Positions 1 to 6,364 of a stretch of 10,596 nt of DNA are shown piece by piece. Within the stretch, counting starts at the first letter, position 1; the number at the start of each line of letters is the position of its first letter. The notes below the pieces were generated by a model. It had not been told where the DNA came from and did no database searches. It saw nothing but the letters and a program-made list of their open reading frames with translations. Source of the stretch: an uncultured Oscillospiraceae bacterium (lineage in GTDB: Bacteria > Bacillota > Clostridia > Oscillospirales > Oscillospiraceae); assembly GCA_910579485.1 (NCBI GenBank), contig CAJTVO010000115.1, positions 1-10,596 on the forward strand, written 5' to 3'. Both the position numbers and the translations under genes were made by a program.

Positions 1-1
1 C

Positions 2-1105
<1,104 letters not shown>

Positions 1106-1119
1106 CGTATATGACCTGC

Positions 1120-1152
1120 AAATGGGACGGGGACGCGCTCCCCGCCCCGTTT
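1120..1152 (+). terminator. Intergenic hairpin between dnaK and dnaJ (weak terminator or processing/stability element)
   Basis: An imperfect inverted repeat starts 15 nt after the dnaK stop. The inner stem CGGGGA/TCCCCG (1128-1133 with 1139-1144) closes a 5-nt loop CGCGC. After one A-C mismatch (1127/1145) an outer stem continues with AAATGGG (1120-1126) against CCCGTTT (1146-1152), including one G-T pair. The downstream sequence GGAGTGTTTT has no uninterrupted T-run next to the stem, so full intrinsic termination is doubtful. It may act as an attenuator that lowers dnaJ relative to dnaK, or protect the 3' end of dnaK mRNA. The pairing is seen; the function is inferred. Confidence 0.55.
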
Positions 1153-1184
1153 GGAGTGTTTTGAGAGATTGGATGTGAGAGGCT

Positions 1185-2330
1185 ATGGCAGAAAATAAAC
1201 GGGACTACTACGAGGTCCTGGGCGTATCCAAGACCGCCACGGACGCGGAGATCAAAAAGGCCTACCGGAAGCTGGCCAAGGAGAACCATCCGGACCTCCA
1301 CCCCGGGGACAAGGAGGCCGAGGCCCGGTTCAAGGAGGCCAACGACGCCTACGAGATCCTCAGCGACAGCGACAAGCGCTCCCGGTACGACCAGTTCGGC
1401 TTTGCCGGGGTGGACCCCAGCTACGCCGCCCAGAACGGCGGGGGCTTCGGCGGCGGGTTCGACGGGGGCTTCGACTTCGGGGACCTGGGGGACATCTTCG
1501 GCAGCTTCTTCGGCGGGGGCTTCGGCGGCGGGACCCGGTCCCGGACCGGCCCCCAGCGGGGGGACAGCCTGCGCATGGGGCTGACCATCTCCTTCGAGGA
1601 AGCCGCCTTCGGCTGTGAGAAGGAGGTCTCCCTGGAGCGGGTGGAGCAGTGCGAGACCTGTAAGGGCACCGGCGCGGCCCCGGGCACTAGCCCGGAGACC
1701 TGCTCCAACTGCGGCGGCTCCGGCACCGTCCAGCAGCGGCGGCAGACCCCCATGGGGGTCTTCGCCACCACCGGCCCCTGCCCCAAGTGCGGCGGCAAGG
1801 GGAAGATCATCTCCTCCCCCTGCAAGAACTGCGGCGGCTCCGGGCAGACCAGGAAGCGGAAGACCGTGAAGGTCTCCATTCCGGCGGGCATCGACAACGG
1901 GCAGATCATTTCCCTCCGGGGACAGGGCAACGCCGGGCGCAACGGCGGGCCTGCCGGGGACCTGCAGATCGTCATCTCCGTCCAGCCCCACCAGCTCTTC
2001 CGGCGGGACGGGGCCGATGTCTACTGCGACGCGCCCATCACCTTCACCCAGGCGGTGCTGGGCGGGGAGCTGGAGATCCCCACCATCGACGGCAAGGTGT
2101 CCTACACCCTGCCCGAGGGCACCCAGACCGGCACCACCTTCCGGCTCAAGGGCAAGGGCATCCCCGTGGTCAACGGCCGGGGAAGGGGCGACCAGTTCGT
2201 TACCGTACACATCGAGACCCCCCGGGGCCTCAACCGGGAGCAGAAGGAGGCCCTGCGGAAGTTCAGCGACACGCTGAAGGAACACAACTACAAGGAGCGG
2301 AAAAGCTTCTTCGATATGTTCAAGAAATAG
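1185..2330 (+). CDS. dnaJ: Chaperone protein DnaJ (Hsp40, type I)
   Basis: Cytosolic J-protein co-chaperone that stimulates the DnaK ATPase and delivers unfolded clients. The 381 residues are a normal length for the family. Domains in order: J domain (about 5-70) with the HPD motif at 35-37, which contacts DnaK; a Gly/Phe-rich linker (about 85-116); a Cys-rich zinc domain with four CxxCxGxG repeats beginning at C156, C173, C199 and C213; and the two C-terminal client-binding beta domains (about 225-345) with a dimerisation tail. All eight zinc cysteines are present. The ATG at 1185 has a close GAGAGG purine run at 1177-1182, only 2 nt away, so ribosome binding looks weaker than for the other genes here, though the start agrees with the family N-terminus (DYYEVLGVSK). 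It lies 79 nt after dnaK beyond a hairpin and is followed by rpiB 12 nt downstream. Confidence 0.98.
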   Translation: MAENKRDYYEVLGVSKTATDAEIKKAYRKLAKENHPDLHPGDKEAEARFKEANDAYEILSDSDKRSRYDQFGFAGVDPSYAAQNGGGFGGGFDGGFDFGDLGDIFGSFFGGGFGGGTRSRTGPQRGDSLRMGLTISFEEAAFGCEKEVSLERVEQCETCKGTGAAPGTSPETCSNCGGSGTVQQRRQTPMGVFATTGPCPKCGGKGKIISSPCKNCGGSGQTRKRKTVKVSIPAGIDNGQIISLRGQGNAGRNGGPAGDLQIVISVQPHQLFRRDGADVYCDAPITFTQAVLGGELEIPTIDGKVSYTLPEGTQTGTTFRLKGKGIPVVNGRGRGDQFVTVHIETPRGLNREQKEALRKFSDTLKEHNYKERKSFFDMFKK

Positions 2331-2333
2331 GAG
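2329..2333 (+). promoter_or_regulatory. Ribosome binding site of rpiB overlapping the dnaJ stop codon
   Basis: AGGAG at 2329-2333 includes the last two bases of the dnaJ TAG stop (2328-2330) and sits 9 nt before the rpiB ATG at 2343. This arrangement suggests that rpiB is translated from the dnaJ message, probably with translational coupling. The overlap is seen; the coupling is inferred. Confidence 0.7.
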
Positions 2334-2342
2334 AAAAACGGT

Positions 2343-2783
2343 ATGAAAATTTCTATCGCGTCCGACCACGGCGGATACGCGCTGAAGGAGGACCTGCGCG
2401 CCTGGCTGGCGGAGCAGGGCCACCAGGTGGAGGACCACGGCTGCCACGGGCTGGAGAGCTGCGACTACGCCGACTTCTGCGAACCCGCCGCCCGGGCGGT
2501 GGCGGAGGGGAAGTGCGAACGGGGCATCGTCATCTGCACCACCGGCATCGGGGCTTCCATCACCGCCAACAAGGTGAAGGGGGTCCGGTGCGCCCTGTGC
2601 AGCGAGCCCTGGAGCGCCCAGATGACCCGGCGGCACAACGACGCCAACGTGCTGGCCCTGGGGGCCGGGATCACCGGGCCCCTGATGGCCCGGCAGATCG
2701 TGGAGGCGTTCCTGTCCTTCCAGTTCGAGGGCGGGCGGCACCAGCGGCGGATCGACAAGATCGCGGCGGCGGAAAACAGGTGA
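2343..2783 (+). CDS. rpiB: Ribose-5-phosphate isomerase B (RpiB/LacA/LacB family)
   Basis: Predicted to interconvert ribose 5-phosphate and ribulose 5-phosphate in the cytosolic non-oxidative pentose phosphate pathway. The 146 residues match the family length. Visible landmarks: N-terminal SDHGG (7-11) with the substrate-binding Asp-His pair, the catalytic Cys65 in CTTGIGASITANK (65-77), SEPWSAQMTRRHNDANVLALG (87-107) with His98, and the phosphate-binding GGRHQRR (130-136). Two departures from the E. coli pattern: CTTGIG where CGTG is usual, and GAGITG where GSRVVG or GARxxG is usual. RpiB is favoured over LacA/LacB because the catalytic Cys and the GGRHQRR tail are kept, but another aldose-ketose phosphate isomerisation (such as allose 6-phosphate) cannot be excluded. 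It has no promoter of its own that I can see, uses a site overlapping the dnaJ stop, and ends at a strong terminator. Confidence 0.9.
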   Translation: MKISIASDHGGYALKEDLRAWLAEQGHQVEDHGCHGLESCDYADFCEPAARAVAEGKCERGIVICTTGIGASITANKVKGVRCALCSEPWSAQMTRRHNDANVLALGAGITGPLMARQIVEAFLSFQFEGGRHQRRIDKIAAAENR

Positions 2784-2826
2784 CGCCGTTTCCCTGAGAA
2801 CGAGCCTTTCGGCGGAGAGCGTCAAT

Positions 2827-2868
2827 AACGGCCCCCTATGCAGGCGGTTTCCTGCATAGGGGGCCGTT
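2827..2868. terminator. Bidirectional intrinsic terminator between rpiB and manA
   Basis: An 18-bp perfect inverted repeat, arms 2827-2844 and 2851-2868, closes a 6-nt loop CGGTTT. The arms begin and end AACGGCCCCC/GGGGGCCGTT, so each strand reads a GC-rich stem followed by a short T-containing stretch (CCGTTTG on plus, CCGTTATT on minus). It lies between the convergent rpiB stop (2783) and manA stop (2905), so it can serve both. The remainder of this 121-nt gap holds nothing else I recognise. Confidence 0.85.
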
Positions 2869-2904
2869 TGCTGATTCGCTGCTTTTCCCCCGGAGGGATC
2901 CCCG

Positions 2905-3834
2905 TCACTGGGGCGTCAGGTAGGCGTCCAGGGTCTGCACGCCGCCGGTCACCTGGTACTCGCCGCTTCCGGCGGGGAGGAACCAGCACTGGCCCTTTCT
3001 GACCTCCCGGGTCTCGCCGCCGCAGGTCAGGGAGCCCTGGCCGTCGGTGAACAGCAGGGCGTGGAAGGAGGTCCCGTCGCAGTCGCCCCGGAAGTCCCCC
3101 TGATGGCCGTCGGTGGTGAAGTACCGGCAGTCCCCCAGATGCTCCCCGAAGTCCAGCGCCGGGGCGGGACGGCGGTCCGTCACCGCAAGGGCCTTCTCCA
3201 CGTGGAGGGCCCGGGGCTTCCCGTCCGCCCCCAGGCGGCCGTAGTCGAAGACCCGGTAGGTGACATTGGAGTTCTGCTGGATCTCCGCGATCACCAGCCC
3301 CGCGCCGATGGCGTGGAGGGTGCCGGAGGGGATGAAGAACACGTCTCCCGGCTTCACGGGCACCTTCCGCAGCACCTCCGTCAGGGTGCCGTCGGAGACG
3401 CGGCTGGAGAACTCCTCCAGGCTGACCTCCCGGTCGAAGCCGTAGTAGAGGGAAGCGCCGGGCTCGGCGTCCAGCACCACCCACATCTCCGTCTTGCCAT
3501 ACTGGCCCTCATGCTCCAGGGCGTAGGCGTCGGAGGGGTGGACCTGGATGGAGAGGTCCTTTTTGGCGTCGATGAGCTTGATGAGCATGGGGAAGTCCTC
3601 GAAGGGTTCGCAGGCGGTCCCCAGGGCCTCCTTCCCGGCCTTGTCCAGCCAGGCGCGGAGGGTCATCCCCCTGTCGGGTCCGTCCGCCAGCACGGAGGGG
3701 CCGTCGGGGTGGCAGGAGAGGACCCACGCCTCAGAGAGAGGATTCAGATCGCTCTGGATGCCGAAATCGGTCTTCAGGCGCTGGCCGCCCCAGATATAGT
3801 CCTTGCAGGTGGGGATGAGCTGATAAGCAGGCAT
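2905..3834 (-). CDS. manA: Mannose-6-phosphate isomerase, class I (cupin fold)
   Basis: Zinc enzyme interconverting mannose 6-phosphate and fructose 6-phosphate, linking mannose use and GDP-mannose supply to glycolysis; cytosolic. The 309 residues fit the short Firmicutes form. Key parts: N-terminal KDYIWGGQRLKTDFG (11-25); QVHPSDAYA (97-105) supplying zinc ligands Gln97 and His99; KTEMWVVLDAEPGA (114-127) with Glu116; PSGTLHAIGAG (169-179) with His174; and the signature QQNSNVTYRVFDYGR (186-200). The second cupin domain follows and the protein ends DAYLTPQ. The start at 3834 is chosen because it matches the family N-terminus and has GGAAGGTG 6-7 nt upstream. A longer reading from a TTG at 3912 would begin inside the -35 box of the promoter, so it is rejected. 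It is divergent from the toxin-antitoxin pair and convergent with rpiB. Confidence 0.96.
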   Translation of the reverse strand: MPAYQLIPTCKDYIWGGQRLKTDFGIQSDLNPLSEAWVLSCHPDGPSVLADGPDRGMTLRAWLDKAGKEALGTACEPFEDFPMLIKLIDAKKDLSIQVHPSDAYALEHEGQYGKTEMWVVLDAEPGASLYYGFDREVSLEEFSSRVSDGTLTEVLRKVPVKPGDVFFIPSGTLHAIGAGLVIAEIQQNSNVTYRVFDYGRLGADGKPRALHVEKALAVTDRRPAPALDFGEHLGDCRYFTTDGHQGDFRGDCDGTSFHALLFTDGQGSLTCGGETREVRKGQCWFLPAGSGEYQVTGGVQTLDAYLTPQ

Positions 3835-3883
3835 AGTAAACACCTTCCCAAATAAAATTTTTCTGTGTTTTCCATCTGTCCCG

Positions 3884-3912
3884 ATTATACGGGAAAATGC
3901 ACCGTTCGTCAA
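3884..3912 (-). promoter_or_regulatory. Sigma-A type promoter for manA
   Basis: On the minus strand TTGACG (3912-3907) and a perfect TATAAT (3889-3884) are separated by 17 nt (3906-3890). Transcription would start near 3877, giving a leader of about 43 nt before the ATG at 3834 with its ribosome binding site. The match to the housekeeping consensus is seen; activity is inferred. Confidence 0.85.
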
Positions 3913-3948
3913 TGGGATAAATCCGGGAAGAAAGCGTAATGATAATGC

Positions 3949-3977
3949 TTTACAAATCGTTGCGATTTTGCTATAAT
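3949..3977 (+). promoter_or_regulatory. Sigma-A promoter of the toxin-antitoxin module
   Basis: TTTACA (3949-3954) and perfect TATAAT (3972-3977) are 17 nt apart, with an extended -10 TG at 3969-3970. Transcription would start near 3984, directly before the AAAGGAGGTG ribosome binding site (3986-3994), leaving a very short leader before the ATG at 4002. This is a strong promoter on paper, as expected for a module held down by autorepression. Confidence 0.88.
3954..3968. repeat. Inverted repeat in the promoter spacer, candidate antitoxin operator
   Basis: AAATCG (3954-3959) and CGATTT (3963-3968) form a perfect 6-bp inverted repeat around TTG. It starts on the last base of the -35 box and fills most of the spacer up to the extended -10, so a dimeric ribbon-helix-helix protein bound here would block RNA polymerase. 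RelB/DinJ-family antitoxins are known to autoregulate by such binding; that this repeat is the operator is inferred. Confidence 0.6.
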
Positions 3978-4001
3978 GGCTGTGAAAAGGAGGTGTGAAC
4001 T

Positions 4002-4274
4002 ATGGCACAAAGCGTTAACGTAAACTTTCGTATGGATGAGCAGCTGAAAAAGAACGTGGAGGACATCTGTCAGCGCATGGGGATGACTCTGACCACGGCC
4101 CTGACCATCTGCTGCAAGAAGATCGAGCAGGAGCGCCGCATCCCCTTCGAGATCACCGCCGATGCGGATCCGTTTTACAGTGAGAGCAATATCCGGTATC
4201 TGAAAGCTAAGCTGGATGCACTCAATGCAGGCACGCTGCCTCTGGAAGAACACGATTTGATCGAGGCAGACTGA
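4002..4274 (+). CDS. Type II antitoxin, RelB/DinJ family
   Basis: Small 90-residue protein predicted to bind and neutralise the toxin encoded 1 nt downstream and, as a dimer, to repress their shared promoter. The N-terminal half (about 3-50) is a ribbon-helix-helix pattern: a short beta strand SVNVNFRMD, then helices DEQLKKNVEDICQRMG and TTALTICCKKIEQERR, followed by IPFEI, typical of RelB/DinJ. The C-terminal part (about 55-90, DPFYSESNIRYLKAKLDAL... and HDLIEAD) is the likely toxin-wrapping segment. The ATG at 4002 has a near-perfect AAAGGAGGTG site 7 nt upstream. The two cysteines at about 37-38 in the second helix are unusual but not known to matter. Base composition is near 50% GC in sampled lines, against well over 65% in the neighbouring genes, suggesting recent acquisition. 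Family placement is confident; a symbol is not given because the pairing differs from the E. coli relB and yefM systems. Confidence 0.92.
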   Translation: MAQSVNVNFRMDEQLKKNVEDICQRMGMTLTTALTICCKKIEQERRIPFEITADADPFYSESNIRYLKAKLDALNAGTLPLEEHDLIEAD

Positions 4275-4275
4275 C

Positions 4276-4542
4276 ATGGGAAGAGGAATACTGTGGGACG
4301 GAGATGCCTGGGAGGATTACTGTGATTGGCAGAAGGTCGATAAGGCTGCAGCCAAACGAATCAACGCCCTCATCAAAGACGCGCGGCGGGACCCCTTCGG
4401 CGGTATCGGCAAACCGGAACCCTTGAAGCATGACCTGTCAGGCCTGTGGAGCCGCCGTATCAATGATACGGACCGGTTGACATATAAGCTGGTGGATGAT
4501 GTGCTTGTCATTCTCGGGTGCAGGGGCCATTACGACAGCTGA
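4276..4542 (+). CDS. yoeB: YoeB/Txe-family mRNA interferase toxin
   Basis: 88-residue RelE-fold toxin. E. coli YoeB binds the ribosomal A site and cleaves mRNA during translation. Similarity to E. coli YoeB (84 residues) runs the whole length: ILWDGDAWEDYCDWQ (5-19), then INALIKDARRDPF (29-41), GKPEPLKHDLSGLWSRRI (45-62), DRLTYKL (66-72) and C-terminal CRGHYDS (82-88). The catalytic residues known in YoeB (Glu46, Arg65, His83, Tyr84) correspond to Glu48, Arg67, His85 and Tyr86 here, so the toxin looks active. The ATG lies 1 nt after the antitoxin TGA and uses GAGG at 4263-4266 inside the antitoxin gene, implying coupled translation with antitoxin made first. Two or three residues extend past the usual terminal His-Tyr. 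No terminator is evident before the next gene. Confidence 0.95.
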   Translation: MGRGILWDGDAWEDYCDWQKVDKAAAKRINALIKDARRDPFGGIGKPEPLKHDLSGLWSRRINDTDRLTYKLVDDVLVILGCRGHYDS

Positions 4543-4568
4543 AGTGACTGCGGCGCACCAGGTACGGG

Positions 4569-4597
4569 TTGCAATTTCCCCCGCCCTGTGCTATGCT
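4569..4597 (+). promoter_or_regulatory. Promoter of the phosphohexomutase gene
   Basis: TTGCAA (4569-4574) and TATGCT (4592-4597) are 17 nt apart, and the -10 is extended by TG at 4589-4590. A start near 4604 gives a leader of about 32 nt containing AAGGAGG (4621-4627). The rest of the 93-nt gap after the toxin gene shows nothing else clear. Confidence 0.75.
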
Positions 4598-4635
4598 GGA
4601 CCCAGCTGCCAAAACGAACCAAGGAGGAACGAACC

Positions 4636-6306
4636 ATGACCTATGAAAACCAGCTGGCCCTCTGGCTGGACCGGGCCGGGGAGGACCCGGACCTGATCGC
4701 GGAGCTTCGGGAGGTCCAGCACGATGAGAAAGCCGTCTCCGACCGCTTCTACCGCCACCTGGCCTTCGGCACCGGAGGCCTGCGGGGCGTCCTGGGGGCG
4801 GGGACCAACCGCATGAACCTCTACACCGTCCGCCGGGCCACCCAGGGACTGGCGGACTACCTTAACGCCACGGACCTGCCCAAGTCCGTGGCCATTGCCC
4901 ACGACAGCCGCGTCAAAGGGGACCTCTTCGCCCGGGAGGCGGCCCGGGTCCTGGCCGCCAACGGCATCACCGCCCACCTCTACCCCCGGCTGGAGCCCAC
5001 CCCCGCCCTGAGCTGGGCGGTGCGGTATCTCCACTGCGGCGCGGGCATCTGCGTCACCGCCAGCCACAACCCCGCCCAGTACAACGGCTACAAGGTCTAC
5101 GGCGCCGACGGCTGCCAGATCACCCCCGAGGCGGCGGAGAAGGTCCTGGCCGCCATGGAGAAGACGGACTGCTTCGACGGCGTGAAGCTGGCGGACTACG
5201 ACGCCGCCGCGGCGGAGGGCAAAATCCAGATCATCCCCGACGAGTGTCTGGACGCCTTCGTGGACGCGGTGCTGGCCCTGCGTCCGGGCAACGACGTGAG
5301 CAGGCTGAAGCTGGTCTACACCCCCCTCAACGGCTCCGGCCTGGAGTGCGTCAAAAAGCTGCTGGCAAAAATGGGCGTAACGGAGTTGACGGTGGTCCCC
5401 TCCCAGGAGGCTCCCGACGGACGCTTCCCCACCTGCCCCTATCCCAATCCGGAGATCCGGGAGGCCATGGAGGAGGGCCTGCGGCTGTGCGGTGAGGTGA
5501 AGCCGGACCTGCTCATCGGCACGGACCCGGACTGCGACCGCATGGGCGCGGCGGTGCCTGACGGCCGGGGGGGCTACCGCCTCATCACCGGCAACGAGAT
5601 GGGGGTGCTGCTGCTGGACTACCTGTGCCGGACCCGCATCGCCCGGAGCACCATGCCCCCGAACCCGGTGGCCGTCACCACCATCGTCTCCACGGATATG
5701 GCGACGCCGGTTGCACAGTCCTACGGCGTGGAGCTGCGCCGGACCCTGACGGGCTTCAAGTACATCGGCGAGCAGATCGGCCTGCTGGAGGAGGAGGGCC
5801 ATCCCGAGCGGTACCTCTTCGGCTTCGAGGAGAGCTACGGCTACCTCTCCGGCGCCCACGTCCGGGACAAGGACGCGGTGAACGCCGTCATGCTGGCCTG
5901 CGAGTGCGCCGCCTGGTATGCCGGGCAGGGCATGACCCTGCTGGACGCCATGAACGCCCTCTATGAGAAATTCGGCTTCTACCGCAACGGCCTGCTGAGC
6001 AGGGCCTTCGAGGGACAGGACGGCATGGCCGCCATGGACGCCCTCATGAAGTCCCTCCGCACCGCCCCCCCGGCGGAGATCGGCGGCTGGAAGGTCAGCG
6101 GAATGACGGACTACCTGAGCGGCAACACCGGCCTCATCCCCTCCGACGTGCTGGAGTTCCGCCTGGAGGACGCCGGGAAGGTGATCGTCCGCCCCTCCGG
6201 CACGGAGCCGAAGCTGAAGCTCTACCTCTCCGTCCGTGGCAGCGGCGAGGAGGACGCCGCCGCCCGGCTGGAGCGCCTCTCCAAGGGCGCGGAAGCCCTG
6301 CTGTGA
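4636..6306 (+). CDS. pgcA: Phospho-sugar mutase (phosphoglucomutase/phosphomannomutase, PgcA-like)
   Basis: Alpha-D-phosphohexomutase that moves phosphate between C6 and C1 of glucose and/or mannose, feeding UDP-glucose, glycolipid, glycogen and polysaccharide synthesis; cytosolic. The 556 residues have the four family signatures: TASHNPAQYNGYKVYG (141-156) with phospho-Ser143; the Mg-binding loop GTDPDCDRMG (295-304) with Asp297, Asp299 and Asp301; the sugar-binding loop GFEESYGY (396-403); and phosphate-binding RPSGTEPKLKLY (519-530). The N-terminus (FGTGGLRGVLGAGTNRMN..., from 44) resembles Bacillus PgcA. The start at 4636 is preferred because AAGGAGG lies 8 nt upstream and the family N-terminus fits; an in-frame ATG at 4588 falls upstream of the predicted transcription start. 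Substrate preference between glucose and mannose cannot be read from the sequence. manA nearby would make fructose/mannose 6-phosphate available. The gene ends at a shared terminator. Confidence 0.95.
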   Translation: MTYENQLALWLDRAGEDPDLIAELREVQHDEKAVSDRFYRHLAFGTGGLRGVLGAGTNRMNLYTVRRATQGLADYLNATDLPKSVAIAHDSRVKGDLFAREAARVLAANGITAHLYPRLEPTPALSWAVRYLHCGAGICVTASHNPAQYNGYKVYGADGCQITPEAAEKVLAAMEKTDCFDGVKLADYDAAAAEGKIQIIPDECLDAFVDAVLALRPGNDVSRLKLVYTPLNGSGLECVKKLLAKMGVTELTVVPSQEAPDGRFPTCPYPNPEIREAMEEGLRLCGEVKPDLLIGTDPDCDRMGAAVPDGRGGYRLITGNEMGVLLLDYLCRTRIARSTMPPNPVAVTTIVSTDMATPVAQSYGVELRRTLTGFKYIGEQIGLLEEEGHPERYLFGFEESYGYLSGAHVRDKDAVNAVMLACECAAWYAGQGMTLLDAMNALYEKFGFYRNGLLSRAFEGQDGMAAMDALMKSLRTAPPAEIGGWKVSGMTDYLSGNTGLIPSDVLEFRLEDAGKVIVRPSGTEPKLKLYLSVRGSGEEDAAARLERLSKGAEALL

Positions 6307-6323
6307 CCCCGCCATAACGCGCA

Positions 6324-6361
6324 AACGGGCGCGGGACCTTTTTAAGGGTCCCGCGCCCGTT
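6324..6361. terminator. Bidirectional terminator between the phosphohexomutase and the histidine kinase
   Basis: Arms 6324-6338 and 6347-6361 pair perfectly over 15 bp (AACGGGCGCGGGACC with its complement) around an 8-nt T-rich loop. It lies 17 nt after the phosphohexomutase stop and 3 nt beyond the kinase stop (6365) on the opposite strand, so it can end both convergent transcripts. The plus-strand tail is TTAATTTA. Confidence 0.85.
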
Positions 6362-6364
6362 AAT

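Noticed and set aside
1426..1540. GGC-rich repetitive stretch in dnaJ that looks like a tandem repeat
   Set aside because: It encodes the normal Gly/Phe-rich linker of type I DnaJ proteins, so the repetition is explained by protein composition.
3835..3912. A longer manA reading frame starting at a TTG at 3912
   Set aside because: The TTG lies inside the -35 box of the manA promoter, upstream of the predicted transcript start, and the additional 26 residues do not resemble the family; the ATG at 3834 has a good ribosome site.
4588..4635. A longer phosphohexomutase starting at an ATG at 4588
   Set aside because: That ATG lies upstream of the predicted -10 box and has no ribosome site; the ATG at 4636 is preceded by AAGGAGG at proper spacing.
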